From Gonocerus acuteangulatus (Eukaryota; Arthropoda; Insecta; Hemiptera; Coreidae): a stretch of DNA of 64,000 nucleotides. The DNA is taken from assembly GCA_946811695.1 (NCBI GenBank), contig OX328124.1:56612603-56676602 (forward strand). The letters are read 5' to 3'. The notes under the pieces were generated by a model. The model was not told where the DNA came from, did no database searches, and worked only from the letters and a program-made list of their open reading frames with translations. The translations under genes and the position numbers were made by a program. Shown piece after piece: positions 1 to 10,549 of this stretch. Position 1 is the first letter of the stretch, and each line of letters begins with the position of its first letter.

Positions 1-186
1 TATATCTCAGAAACTATTCGATGTAGAATTATGAAAATTTCCAGTTTTACTCACATCTAGTAGTATAATAGCTGTGTAAAATTTCATAACTTTATCTTTA
101 CCTGGTTGAAAGTTATGAGAGGGTAAAAATCGGCTCTAAGACCGCCTGTAATATACACACAGTATGCTTAGGCCGGAACTTGGCCT

Positions 187-207
187 GGCGCACTACCGTG
201 CGCCTAG
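187..207. repeat. Short perfect GC hairpin
   Basis: GGCGCAC (187-193), a TACC loop, then GTGCGCC (198-204), followed at once by TAG so that CTAG occupies 204-207. A GC hairpin followed by CTAG recalls a Helitron 3' end, but the usual ~10 nt spacer is missing and no 5' end was found. The surrounding 1-400 looks like an old repeat without coding potential. Confidence 0.35.
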
Positions 208-411
208 ATAAACGTTTAATTAATTATTAAATAAATTAAGCCAAACATATCAAGCAAGTTAGCAAAAATAAAGGAGTTCTGGCGCTAGGTGCAGATCCAC
301 TGTACAATAAAAAATAAATATATAATAAAACAGCCTGACACGCATTACCTGCGTCATCGTAGCGAGCTTTTACATATTTATTTATAATTATTTTTTATAA
401 TTTATAATAGT

Positions 412-648
412 TTTTTTTTTTTAAATAATTATAATAGTTTTTTTTTTTTTTTATTTTTTTTTTTTATTTATTTATTTTTTTTTTTTTTACGGCGCATCGA
501 CATAATTCTTGGACATTAGCGCCGACAAGGAGCCCGGACATTTTCTCATCTCAGCGAGCCCTGAGATGAGAAAATTTCTGCCGCCAGGGGGATCGAACCC
601 ACCATTTCCCGCTTATGAATCTAGCCACTAAACCACGGGAGACCACTA
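412..648 (-). mobile_element. tRNA-derived SINE (family A)
   Basis: Read on the minus strand, the element starts near 648 with a tRNA-like head. It has an A-box-like block (GTGGTTTAGTGGCTAG) and a B box (GGTTCGATCCC, near 590-600). The body holds a 15 bp perfect hairpin: ATTTTCTCATCTCAG pairs with its complement across 540-575. The 3' module starts GTCGGCGCTAATG, ends GATGCGCCGT (490-520), and is followed by an A/T-rich tail (412-488, T-rich on plus). The same 3' module recurs seven more times in the window, twice joined to a 5S rRNA head. RNA polymerase III transcription and LINE-dependent mobilisation are inferred from the boxes and the tail. Confidence 0.75.
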
Positions 649-740
649 TTTCCCTAGTGTTATTTGTAAAGCCTAGAATAAACAATTCGTTTAGAGCCTT
701 CTGCCCAAATTCAGGAACATAAATATGCTTTAGCTCCACC

Positions 741-1790
741 CAAACGGATAAAGAAAAAACGGATAAACGTAAATTTGTCCGGACATTTTGGACTACATGA
801 AATACATAAAACGAGAAATTTCGGATCTTTTCGAACTCACATTGCGCTCGAGGTTATGTTTTGTAGATGCTGATTCCCTTCCTAATCAACGAGTGAACAA
901 TGTTTCCTGTTGTATGAAATACAACTATAACTAGAGATATATCTAAATGAAACTATCCCCTAAGAGATTTAAGAGAAGTGGGGAACGGGAGTGGTTGGAA
1001 AAGAGCCAGCTACTACCTTTGTTCCCTTACACAATTAGCACCAGTCTACCCAGACAAAGCTCGTCAGCACTAGCTCTCTCACATCAACCCTTTTTACAGG
1101 CCTATACACTTCTCTTTTCTCACAATCACACTCTTTTCCTTTCACACTTTTTTTATGTAGGTTTTTTTTTCAATTCTTTTTCTTTAATTCTGGAATTCTT
1201 TCTTAATTTATCGATATTTTACTCCTATTGGGTTTTTAATCGATATAATTAATTCCAATTAAATGCAATTATTCTAACTAGACCAGCCGACTCTTGTTAA
1301 GGAGAGAACTAAATCCATTTTAACACTTGCCAGTCTTGTTCTTTTAAGTTCGCATTCATGAAGGCATTTTTAAACAAAACTCTTTATCGGTCCTACTGAC
1401 TAGATAAAAATGTATTTATATTTTATCACCATATGAATATTGCATGCGTATGATTTTATGAGATATATGTATGTAAATATGTAACTCTAGATTTAATTTA
1501 AGATTTAAGGATTGCATGTAAGGTTAGTTTTTATATATATTTGGATCGGAACTATCCTTTATATGGCTGCGTAAATATTTAGGTTTAGATTTAAACGGGC
1601 GGAAATTTTTACTTCCTTTCCTTAAAACGCAACTCAGTATATATTATGTCCAACTAATGAAGAACATTTGTTGTTTAAAAAAAGAAATAACCAAAATTGG
1701 TCCTTTTGAAGTTAGGTAAACAAAATCAATTAAAAAATAATTAATTATAGAGTCAATCATTTTAAAAAGACAAACAAACAAACAAATATC
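741..1790. other. No recognisable feature
   Basis: AT-rich DNA. An open frame at 947-1252 (plus) is hydrophilic for about 25 residues and then rich in Phe, Leu and Ser. It matches no family I recognise and I do not call it a gene. Confidence 0.5.
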
Positions 1791-1892
1791 ATTTTTATTT
1801 TGGACCAAAACATTCAGTTTTTTTGCACAAATGGAAAATAAAGAAATAGCTATTTACAAAAACAAAACAAAAAAAAATATATAAAAAAAGAA

Positions 1893-2950
1893 TTAAAATG
1901 AAATGTCTTGGTACAGCCTCGGCTTGAGGCTTCGGGCTGTAGGTTCTCCCAGATGGTAGTTCTTGGCACCAGTAGAGAGATCCAGTTTTTCGAGGTATCT
2001 GCGGGTAAATTCTTCCGTCTGAAATGCGAGAGGATCAACTCTTAGTTCCCGATGGAGCAAGCTGTTTCGAACGAACCAAGGGGCGTTGGCTGCTATGCGT
2101 AGGACTTTGTTCTGTAAGGTCTGAAGTCGTCTGATGTTCGTCGCGTTTGTTCCATACCCCACAGGGCAGGCGTAAGTCAGTATTGGGAGGATCATGGTCT
2201 TGTAAAGGAGTGTGACTAGTGAAGGTTGGAGTGATGTTTTTCTGTTCATCAGTGGGTATAGTTTTGAAAGTCTGGCGTGTGCATGTCGTAATTTTATGTT
2301 AGTGTTTAGTTTCCAAGTAAGTCGAGTATCGAAGTGTAGTCTTAGGTAACACACACCCTGGTCCTTCGGGCTCCAAGGAACTGGGAGTCCATCCAATCGG
2401 ATTTCTGGAATTTCTTCGTTTGAGAACCTCCGAAGTGAAAATACTTTGGCCTCAGTCTTGGTAGAATTAAGGGCCAGTCTCCATTTCCTAAACCAGTGGG
2501 TCAAGGAGTTCGCCGATGCTTGCAGATTGTGAACCAACGTATTCAGACTCCTGTGACTGGATAAGACGAGAGTGTCGTCGGCAAATGTTCCGAGTTGAGC
2601 GAAGGAATCTTCTTCAGGCATGTCGGAGACGTAGAGTAAGTAGAGAAGGGGGCTCAAAATGGCTCCTTGTGGAACTCCAGCTGCCAAGGCGATCTTGCGG
2701 CTTAGGGTGGTCCCGACTCGTATTTGGCATGTTCGATCTTCTAGAAAGGACTTTATAGAAGAGAGAAGATTGGCTGGTGGCGATGTTTTCTTCAGTTTAT
2801 ATAATAAACCCTGGTGCCAAACTGAATCGAAGGCCCCCTTCAAGTCCAAAAACAAGCCAGCTGTGTATCCTTTGGCTTCAAACCCTTTAACTATTGCCTC
2901 TGCAACTCTCTGTGCTTGGTGTGTAGCAGAGTGATGGTGTCGGAAGCCAA
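1893..2950 (-). pseudogene. Jockey-type reverse transcriptase (ORF2, 3' part)
   Basis: This copies element RNA into DNA at the target site. Motif A reads FLDLKGAFDSVWH (about 2855-2815), the palm motif B region reads GVPQGAILSPLLYLLY, and the catalytic motif C is FADD (near 2580). It continues through thumb-like sequence to a stop at 1893. The frame is open for 320 residues from the motif A region. The part upstream of motif A (3314-2856) needs frame changes, so the full ORF2 is not translatable. FADD rather than YADD matches Jockey and distinguishes it from the LOA-type element at 7-10 kb. No RNase H domain is seen after the RT, which fits Jockey. Confidence 0.88.
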
Positions 2951-3314
2951 ATTGATGAGATGGAATGGTGCAGGTCTCTTCAAGATGTTGCCGTAGCCTT
3001 TTTTCTAAGCATTTTTCTTAGCAAGGAATCTGATCCTCCTCTGGTGCTTTTCGGTTCTTCAGTTTCCAGTTATACCCCTTGAGCTCCTGTGGGATTATGT
3101 AGTCTGTAAGTCCACCGTCTGCTGTCACAGGTTCTCTTAAAAAATCGTCCACTGTAGTATCGGTCTCAGGATCGTCTCTGTCTAGCGGTCTTGCAATAGT
3201 CTGTAAGTGGGTGGCGAATATATCGCATTTCTCTTCGTCAGTAGTCGCGGTCCGTTGGTCTGTTTTCAGGGTAGGGAGTGCAGGAATTTTACCAAGGATT
3301 CTCCTAGTTTCTCT

Positions 3315-4375
3315 CTAGAGGGTATTGTCACTTGGGTCAGAAACATAGGCTTTGTAGGACTTAATTTTTTCTGATTCTAGAAGAAACCTAATTCTACGGC
3401 CCAATCTGTTTACACGTGTCTTATCTATGGGATCTCTATATCTCTGCCACCTTTTCCTAACAATATTCTTGTCATGAATAAGCTGTAGAATATGGGCCGG
3501 AGTCTTAGAACCGTTAGAAGTATGTAACCGAGTCTGGGGCTGTTGTGTTGAGTGTTGTATTGATGTGCGTATGTGTTCTGTGAGAGTCGAGGCGGATATA
3601 TCAATGTCTTCTGTACTTTCGTATATGTATGGCACATCCAGAATATGCATAGCATGTGTGAAGAGTTCCCAGTACATGCGTCCGTTAATAAGCTTGAGGT
3701 GAATCGTGAAAAGCACAAATAACCGGTAGTTGATGTGAGTCCAGGTCTGTAAGTGTGTCATGATAAAGTGGGTAGCGTATTTTATGAAGTACAGCAATAT
3801 CTAGTATGTCCGGATGATATCTGTCTTGTGTTGGGTAGTGTGTTGGTTCGTCAGGTGCTGATATGTGCAGTCCTAAGTTCGTAGATATGTGTTCAAGTCG
3901 TGTGCCGTTCGAGTTCAGAGTCCTGCAGCCCCAGATAGGGTTTTTACTATTCAGATCTCCGAGCAACACAGACGGAGCTCCGGGAAAAATGTACTCAAAG
4001 TCGGATTCAATGAGGCGACTTCCAGGTCGGTGATACGCTGCCAGTATATTGATTTTGGAGTTATTGTTTAGTGTTAGTGTAATTCCAACAGTCTGTATGT
4101 TCTGTAGTGTGTAAGTGGAGTTCAGTGTGTATTAATAGTCTCTGTACAAGTATAGCGACTCCACCCCGTCTGGTCTCCTGGTCAGTTCTGTTCACAGTAT
4201 AACCAGGAATTCGTAGTCTGTCTGTTTCAGTTAGGTGAGTCTCCGTAATACATGCTACGTGTACAACATGTCTGTTCAGGAAGTCAGTAAGTAAGTTTAC
4301 GCGGTTTGTTAGTCCCGCGGCATTCCAATTTAGAAGAGTTAGGTTTTGGTAAGAAGTTAAATTAGAACAGTCCAT
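3315..4375 (-). pseudogene. APE-type endonuclease of the Jockey element (ORF2, 5' part)
   Basis: This domain nicks target DNA to prime reverse transcription. The start at 4375 gives MDCSNLTSY, then LNWNAAGL (first metal/phosphate motif) and ITETHL (catalytic Glu) in one frame to 4061. The next block, in another frame (3969-3685), has GDLNSKNPIWGC (the D-x-N motif) and LDSHQLPV in place of the SDH box. A third frame (3797-3315) carries the basic linker towards the RT. At least two frameshifts break it. The residues match the usual order of the AP-endonuclease fold in LINEs. Confidence 0.85.
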
Positions 4376-4516
4376 TTTCAGATGTAAAAATTGAAGACAA
4401 TAATTTGGTGAAAAAAGTTTTAATTTGCGGTAAGAACGGCTTTATGAGAGTCGTCAGGAATTTAGAAATGTCGAATGTTTGTTCAGTTGTTTCGTCCTGT
4501 TTTGTCTGTGTTGTGC

Positions 4517-5450
4517 TTAGATTTTCTCTTTCTGTCCAGATGTTTGGTCGCGGAGCCTCCGGGGTGGAGGTTGGGTGTTTTTGTCGTTTGTAGTGGATGG
4601 TTTCGTATTCTGCGTGTTAGGAAGTATGGTGTTCTCCTGTGGTTGAGTACGTGATCTGGCAGTCCGTCTTGTGCGAGACATTTCAAGATTCATGTACACT
4701 TGGCATCCCCTATATCTTGCATTGTGGTTACCATCACAGTTGGCACATTTGGCAGCAGTGGACCTGTCAGTGCAAAGAGAAAGGGGATGGTCTCCTGCAC
4801 ATTTCGCACACTTAGGTTCCAGCCGGCAGTGCTTTTTAGTATGGCCAATCCGTAAACAGTTTCCACATTGAACAGAACGCCCGGATCGGCGTCGGCTTTC
4901 AACGGTAACATCCATATTACACAGCCTATCTAATTCTAAAACAGATTTGCCCTTCTCATTATTATCCAACTCAATGGCAACTAGAGGGGTGGGGAATCTA
5001 TCTTTATTATAAAGCCTCGTGGCTCTCTGTACAGGGTAGCCTCGCCTCTTCAAGTCATCTAGGACATCATCCTCGGAGACGTTGAAGGGCAAGCCTCGTA
5101 CTACAGCAGAGAAGGTTCTGTCCGGGCTAGAAACTAAAAAAATATTTAATAACAGGAGTGTCGTCAAAAAACTTGGTTACGCTCCTAAAGTCCTCAATGC
5201 TGGACAAAGATATTTTTATTTTCTTATATAGCAGTTTGCAGTCAAATGCGGACTTTGCAACTCGTCCAAGATCTGCAACTAGCTGTTTGCTGTCTATGAA
5301 TGAGTTTTCGTGATTGTCGGACAAAACTACAAAAATAGGAGGAATTTTAGGAGACTGGGGACTCTCAGGGGTGTCAGCTGTTCGGTTGAAATGTCTGGTC
5401 TGTTGTCTGTTTGGTCTCGGTTTTTGCATCGGGGAAGAAGCAGAAATACG
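4517..5450 (-). pseudogene. Gag-like ORF1 of the Jockey element, 3' part
   Basis: An RNA-binding ORF1 protein. It has a fold like the PRE_C2HC domain found next to retrotransposon zinc knuckles (VVRGLPFNVSEDDVLDDLKRR), followed by three CCHC-like knuckles. The first two are CGNCLRIGHTKKHC and CAKCAGDHPLSLC; the third starts CANCDGNHNARYRGC. A basic, Gln/Thr-rich tail follows. The section above 5167 (MQKPRPNRQQ at 5429) is in a different frame, so a frameshift sits near 5130-5170. The first ORF1 third is displaced to 6302-6685 by the nested element. Confidence 0.85.
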
Positions 5451-5489
5451 AGTAGTATCATCTTCAGTCTGTATTTCAGATAATGCACG

Positions 5490-6304
5490 GAGAAAAAAAA
5501 AAACAGGCTGCTCGCATCTACTTTCAGGCTGCCCGCAGCCTGAAAACTGTGACTCAGTGCCAGTATTTTGAAATAGGACATTTTAGTTTAAAATAGGATT
5601 CCACATATTTTAGCCTAAAATAGGATTCCACTAGTTAGAGTGCCCGCATTTTATAATAGAGTGCTGGAAAAAAACCTTATTTTATATTTATTTTGTAATT
5701 CCCTGGCAGTTTTGAATTTACTACAACATTTTAAACTAGAAAAAATGCCTATTTATGTTTCTTTTTAATTATATAAAACACAACAACAACAACTTTTCTT
5801 TTGTTATTAATAAAAATTTATTTTTGTTTCTGTTTGAACAGATGCTGAAATCAACTGTCTTCGGCTTTATGAATACGGCCATAAGTGTCATGAAAACAAA
5901 AAAAATATTTTATTTCTAGACCTACTTGTTCAATATTGTTCATAAGTACATTGTACCTAATACCTAATACTTGTAAATATCTATATTTGTTAAAAAGTGT
6001 ATACCTCTTACCTACTTGTAAATATCTACTTGTTAAGACGTGTATATGTAAATTACACCCAAATAAAGTCTCATTATTATTACTCTGAATTTACTTTTGT
6101 TCTTTTTTATCCACATAATAAAGTCATCTCTCTGTAGGCTGCTAGCATTCCAGCACCCTATTATAAAGTGCGGGCACTCTAACTAGTGGAATCCTATTTT
6201 AGGTTGAAATATGTGGAATCCTATTTTAGACTAAAATGTCCTATTTCAAAATACTGGCACTGAGTCACAGTTTTCAGGCTGCCGGCAGGCTGTTTTTTTT
6301 CTCA
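5490..6304. mobile_element. Inverted-repeat (TIR/MITE-like) element inside the Jockey ORF1
   Basis: The left end, reading inward from CAGGCTGCCCGCAGCCTG (5525), and the reverse complement of the right end (to about 6292) match over about 145 bp. Shared blocks include CTGAAAACTGTGACTCAGTG, two copies of AAAATAGGATTCCAC, and AGTGCCCGCA.TTTATAATAG. The outermost 18 bp form a palindrome. A-rich sequence next to CAG(G/C)CTG is also mirrored at both sides (about 5490 and 6304). The ~480 bp core encodes no transposase. It includes a LINE-3'-end-like AATAAAGTCTCATTATTATT at 6061-6080. No clear target-site duplication was found. Confidence 0.75.
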
Positions 6305-6685
6305 GTGTGGGGAAAATCTATTATTTGTCGGAGTCATAACCGCCACAGGAGTTATTATTCGGGGATATCTATTTCTCTTGGGTTTAGGTTCTTCGAATGA
6401 TTGAGCGTCCATTGCATCGAGATTGTCTGTGTTGATTGGAAGTGACTCGTTGTCATTGGTAACGGAGGGAAGGATAGAGTTGAGGTTACTACTGCCTGGC
6501 TCTATAACAGTCACCTCAGGGAATATGTGAGATAGAAAATTCATATCACCTGTTTTGTTCGGTTCTTCTGTTGAGGTTAGGTTTAAATCGCCCTTACTAT
6601 TTCCTACACTTTTGCTAAGAATTTTTGCAGCCGAGGAAATATCTAGTTTTCTAATCCGAGGACGGGTCTCGGCCAGTCCTTTCAC
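6302..6685 (-). pseudogene. N-terminal part of Jockey gag-like ORF1
   Basis: The start codon at 6685 opens MKGLAETRPRIRKLD, and the frame stays open for 127 residues until it runs into the inverted-repeat element at about 6304. The segment is polar and low in Cys, as N-terminal gag-like regions of Jockey elements are. Its direction and position fit it as the missing start of the ORF1 at 4517-5450. The assignment rests on this context, not on a motif. Confidence 0.6.
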
Positions 6686-6779
6686 ACCCGTTTAACACTT
6701 TTTGACACCAATAAATAGCAATAATTGTAATATAAACGAGAACACTAATTAAACACAGCCTTTCGGCAACACGATCACA

Positions 6780-6900
6780 GCTGTTCTCCTTTTAAAAAGA
6801 GCTTTTAAAAAGGAATGTCCTTAGTCACGCAGCTCCTTTTCTATGTAGCAGAACATATGTTTCAATTAACACATATGTTAATTAACATATGTTCAACAAC
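6780..6900. repeat. Clustered short palindromes between two LINEs
   Basis: CTTTTTAAAA-type inverted repeats at 6788-6815 and an ACATATGTTAATTAACATATGT palindrome at about 6867-6891. They lie between the 5' side of the Jockey element and the truncated start of the plus-strand LINE. They may mark the 5' UTR or the junction. No function is claimed. Confidence 0.45.
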
Positions 6901-7079
6901 AACGTACTCGTTCTTTAAGAGCAGTGGTGAGTACCGACCTGTAAAGGCGTATGTAGACAGAAGTAACCACAGAGAAAGAGCAGGGTCTTGTTCAGATGAG
7001 AAACACCAGTGATTTTATCTAGTGGCAGTTACTTAATAATAAAGAAGCCATAAATGATCACATTACCGAGGCCATTAAG

Positions 7080-9860
7080 GTGGCTTTTGAAGGTAGCTGT
7101 GCTGGGAAAACTGTAGTGACCAACAGCAGTTCCTCCTGGTGGAATGGGAACCTGTCCAGACTCAGGAGTGAAGCAAGGAAGCTCTTTAACAGAGCTAAAC
7201 GCAGAGGCACCTGGGAGGAATACAGGAAGAAATTGTCACAGTACAACACAGCTGTGAGGAAAGCTAAGAGAGAGTCATGGAGGAAATTCTGCACAGAAGT
7301 GAATAGTGTAACGGAATACTCAAGACTCCATAAGGTTCTAGCCAACAGCTCCACAAAACTTATTGGGACTGTTAAGAAGGCTGAAGGCTATACGGAATCG
7401 GTGGAAGAAACCATGAACTATATCCTCGCTACTCATTTTCCAACTAGCGAGGAGGTTAACTCATATGAAGGAGATGACTATCCCATCAGACGAGGTAATC
7501 CGGAGGCATGGAGGCATGCGAGGGAAATTGTCAAGGCAGCGCACGTCAGATGGGCCATTGGAACGTTCAAACCGTATAAATCGCCGGGTCCAGACGGCAT
7601 ATATCCAGCATTTCTGCAACATGGGGTAGATACACTCTTGCCAACGCTCCTACAACTCTTCAGGAGTAGTTTGGTTATGGGACATATTCCACGGACCTGG
7701 AGAGTGGCCAAACTCTGCTTTATTCCCAAACAAGGTAGAGCTTCACACCTGTATGCCAAGGACTACAGGCCGATTTGTCTATCGTCCTTCCTACTGAAGA
7801 CACTGGAGAAGATCATAGACAGGCATATAAGAGACACTGCGTTAAGACGGAACCCCCTTAACGAACAACAATATGCGTACCAGTCTGGCAAGTCATGTGA
7901 ATTGGCTCTCCACCATCTAGTGTGCAGACTGGAACGAGCACTACAGTACAAGGAAATTGCTCTGTGCGCATTTCTTGATGTGGAGGGGGCCTTCGACTGC
8001 ACCCCTATTAGGGCAGTTGAAGAAGCCATGATCGAGAAAGATGTCGAAGAATTCGTCACATATTGGACTGTCAATCTTCTGAAGAACCGCGTCATTAGGC
8101 TGACGGAGGGGACCTACAGTAAGAGTATTGTCCCTAGGACAGGATGTCCCCAGGGGGGTGTCCTGTCACCCCTCCTGTGGTGTCTAGTGGTGGATACACT
8201 GCTGACGAGGCTGAAGAATCAGGGCTTCTCAGCACAGGCATACGCAGATGATCTGGTAATTACGGTGGTTGGTAAGGTGCAATCAACTGTGAGTGAACTG
8301 CTGGACACGGCACTGTCTTCGGTGGACAAGTGGTGCCAGGAGAAGAACCTTAGGATTAATCCACAGAAAATTACAGTGGTGCCTTTTACTTTGAAGAGGA
8401 AACTGGATGGACTGGGCACACTGAGCCTGTCAGGCCATAACCTAAGCTTTTCCAAGACAGTGAAGTACTTGGGTGTTACCCTAGACTCAAAGCTTAACTG
8501 GCAGGAGCATATCCGCAAGATAGCAGGTAGAGCCACAAAAACCTTGTGGGCCTGCCGGAGGGTAGTGGGGAACAATTGGGGCATTACCCCTAAAGGTATG
8601 CACTGGATTTACACAATGATTGTGAGGCCTATCATCACTTACAGTGCAGTAGTGTGGTGGCATCGATGCGGCACTGACAGTGTTAAGAAGACTCTGTGCT
8701 CCCCACAAAGGCTGGTTTGCCTGATGATTACGGGAGCAATGGGTTCCACACCGACAGGAGCTATGGAGATTCTACTTGACCTTAAACCAGTAGAGATATA
8801 TATCGAAGAGATAGCGAGATGCTCAGCGTACAGATTCGCTATTTTAGGGCACGAACCTTGCCCAACCTTAGGGGCTCACTGTGCGATTATCCGAAGGAAC
8901 TGGCAGGACCCAATTCTCTGCATGCCATCGGACTTTCAGGACCAGCACTCCTTCACCTCAAACTTTATAACTGTGATCAAGCCGAGGGAAGCAGCGCTGG
9001 AGCACAAATTAACACCAAGCCGGGTGGATCGGTTTTGTTACACAGACGGCTCAAAAACCGAATCTGGCACAGGAGCTGGCGTGTGGATTCAGGGGTCCAC
9101 ACATAATGTTGCCATGCCTCTGGGGAGGTATGCTACGGTAGCTGAAGTCACCGCCATCGGCGCTTGCGCAGACCTTATGAATAGCGGCTCTCCATCAGAC
9201 AGGCGCTTCACTATTTTCTCCGACAGCCAAGCGGCCATAAGAGCTCTATCCACGAATAGGATCAGGTCAAAGGTGGTACAGCAATGCAAAGACAGCTTAA
9301 ACTTACTTGGACGACGTAACAAGGTCAGACTGGAGTGGGTCCCAGGCCACTCTGGTATCCAGGGTAATGAAAGAGCTGACGAGTTGGCCAATATTGGTGC
9401 AGCGACAATCCCCCTATCACCAGAACTTCAATGTGGGATCGCACCAGCTGTGGCCAGATTAAGTATTAGAAGGTGGGCGGAAGCTGAGCACAGGAGGAAG
9501 TGGTGCAGCAGCTCCACCCAGAGACAGGCGAAGCTGTTCCTTTCCTTTGTGGACAAGAAGAGGACCGAGACTCTCCTTAATCTGTGCAGGTCTAAGGTAA
9601 GACTAGTTACAGCTCTTCTTACAGGTCACTGTAGAATGCACCGGCACCTCTGCTCCATGGGGCTGACCAGGACCTCATGGTGCAGACTATGCTTTGAAGA
9701 CGACGAGACGCCGTATCACATCATATGCAGATGTCCAGCTCTTGTAGCAAAGAGATACCTGTATTTTGGTGCAGACTTCATAGATGACCCTAGAAGGCTA
9801 CCTGAACTGAACCTTCGAACTTTGCTAAGGTTCATCTCGGATACGGCGCTGTCGGTGTAA
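7080..9860 (+). CDS. Reverse transcriptase-RNase H polyprotein of LOA/I-type LINE (ORF2, truncated)
   Basis: About 926 residues with no internal stop, which suggests a young copy. The frame is open from 7023, so no true start is present; the codon at 7080 is GTG. RT palm blocks are SPGPDGIYPAFLQ (about residue 165), FLDVEGAFDCT (motif A), GCPQGGVLSPLLWCLV (motif B) and AYADDLVI (motif C, YADD). Thumb sequence with KYLGVTLDSKLNW follows. The RNase H domain has the order YTDGSK (catalytic Asp, about residue 655), then a Glu-region AEVTAIGACADL, SDSQAAIRAL, and WVPGHSGIQGNERADELA (the His and last Asp). A Cys/His cluster near the C-terminus (CRLCFEDDETPYHIICRC) is typical. The N-terminal endonuclease is absent. 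Confidence 0.93.
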   Translation: MAFEGSCAGKTVVTNSSSSWWNGNLSRLRSEARKLFNRAKRRGTWEEYRKKLSQYNTAVRKAKRESWRKFCTEVNSVTEYSRLHKVLANSSTKLIGTVKKAEGYTESVEETMNYILATHFPTSEEVNSYEGDDYPIRRGNPEAWRHAREIVKAAHVRWAIGTFKPYKSPGPDGIYPAFLQHGVDTLLPTLLQLFRSSLVMGHIPRTWRVAKLCFIPKQGRASHLYAKDYRPICLSSFLLKTLEKIIDRHIRDTALRRNPLNEQQYAYQSGKSCELALHHLVCRLERALQYKEIALCAFLDVEGAFDCTPIRAVEEAMIEKDVEEFVTYWTVNLLKNRVIRLTEGTYSKSIVPRTGCPQGGVLSPLLWCLVVDTLLTRLKNQGFSAQAYADDLVITVVGKVQSTVSELLDTALSSVDKWCQEKNLRINPQKITVVPFTLKRKLDGLGTLSLSGHNLSFSKTVKYLGVTLDSKLNWQEHIRKIAGRATKTLWACRRVVGNNWGITPKGMHWIYTMIVRPIITYSAVVWWHRCGTDSVKKTLCSPQRLVCLMITGAMGSTPTGAMEILLDLKPVEIYIEEIARCSAYRFAILGHEPCPTLGAHCAIIRRNWQDPILCMPSDFQDQHSFTSNFITVIKPREAALEHKLTPSRVDRFCYTDGSKTESGTGAGVWIQGSTHNVAMPLGRYATVAEVTAIGACADLMNSGSPSDRRFTIFSDSQAAIRALSTNRIRSKVVQQCKDSLNLLGRRNKVRLEWVPGHSGIQGNERADELANIGAATIPLSPELQCGIAPAVARLSIRRWAEAEHRRKWCSSSTQRQAKLFLSFVDKKRTETLLNLCRSKVRLVTALLTGHCRMHRHLCSMGLTRTSWCRLCFEDDETPYHIICRCPALVAKRYLYFGADFIDDPRRLPELNLRTLLRFISDTALSV

Positions 9861-9932
9861 CAGGCTGGCTTGTCGAGTGGCACAATAGGCCTTGTTGGCC
9901 TCGGTGCAGCTCCCTCTACGTGGGCACCCGTT

Positions 9933-9934
<2 letters not shown>

Positions 9935-9966
<32 letters not shown>
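9935..9966 (+). repeat. (TAA)n 3' tail of the LOA-type LINE
   Basis: About ten TAA/AAT units directly after the LINE 3' UTR. This is the expected tail for this clade and marks the element's 3' end. Confidence 0.85.
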
Positions 9967-9968
<2 letters not shown>

Positions 9969-9975
9969 GTAAAAG

Positions 9976-10140
9976 GTATCTGTTAAAGAAACATATGAGG
10001 TACCTCTGGAGACCAAAATTCTACAGATCCTTAAAAATTGTATTAAAAAAGTGTTCATTTTTCTGTCTCTGCATCAGTGGTACTGACGCAGAGTTCTAGT
10101 GTATTTCTGTATCAATAAATCAATCAAACTACAGGGCAAC
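9976..10140 (+). mobile_element. Probable LINE 3' end fragment
   Basis: Non-coding sequence ending CAATAAATCAATCAA at 10110-10126, a tandem AATC-like tail of the kind found at LINE 3' ends. It follows the (TAA)n tail directly and could belong to a separate truncated insertion. No coding sequence is left. Confidence 0.35.
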
Positions 10141-10549
10141 CATTACTAAATATCATTATAAAATCACTGGTGGTGCTTATCCGAACAAGACCCCAAAGAG
10201 GAGGGCCAAAATAAGAAGCTGGGAAATGCAGTAACCCTGCATTTTAGCAAAGTTAGTGACGTGGAATGTAAGGCTCATTGTCGAGGAAAAAACCCATGGC
10301 CAGTGGAAGGGAGATTTCTAAGAGGTCGTGAATTAATTCATCAGCAAACCGGAAAAATACATGCAGATGAATCAAAGAGTAATGGCCGATGCCTTTTAGT
10401 CAGTAGAAGATCCTTTGGTAACGCCTCACAAAGCTACAAGGCATATGAAACTTAATTTTAACGCCCCTAAGATTAAACGTAACAAAGGTAGCTGGATTTA
10501 CTTTCCTGGAACAACAAGAAAATTCTCAAAATATCATGTCCCGACAAAC

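Larger units (their letters stand above)
1893..6690 (-). mobile_element. Degenerate Jockey-clade non-LTR retrotransposon
   Basis: A two-ORF LINE read right to left. The gag-like ORF1 is split between 6685-6302 and about 5450-4517, followed by an endonuclease (4375 to about 3685), a linker (3797-3315) and reverse transcriptase (about 2950-1893). The gag zinc knuckles, APE endonuclease and FADD-type reverse transcriptase in this order are diagnostic of the Jockey clade. Several frameshifts separate the blocks, so the copy is dead. A ~0.8 kb inverted-repeat element (about 5490-6304) interrupts ORF1, and the two ORF1 parts lie on either side of it. The 3' UTR continues to roughly 1790. The 5' end is probably near 6790, but I could not fix it. 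Confidence 0.9.
7015..9975 (+). mobile_element. 5'-truncated LOA/I-type non-LTR retrotransposon
   Basis: An RT plus RNase H ORF with no upstream endonuclease or gag, ending in a 3' UTR and a (TAA)n array at 9935-9966. Such short tandem-repeat tails, rather than poly(A), are usual for the LOA and I clades. The open frame runs back to about 7023, where a TAG precedes it. The element therefore begins within the endonuclease-RT linker, as expected for incomplete target-primed reverse transcription. It lies head to head with the Jockey element to its left. Confidence 0.88.

Noticed and set aside
187..207. Helitron 3' end at GC hairpin plus CTAG
   Set aside because: There is no spacer between hairpin and CTAG and no 5' TC end. 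Kept only as a hairpin.
947..1252. 101-codon open frame on plus
   Set aside because: No domain, and rich in Phe, Leu and Ser after the first 25 residues, as AT-rich non-coding frames are.
7080..9860. Frames on the opposite strand of the LOA-type LINE (for example 7478-7759, 8219-8584, 9089-9391)
   Set aside because: Shadows of the RT-RNase H reading frame.
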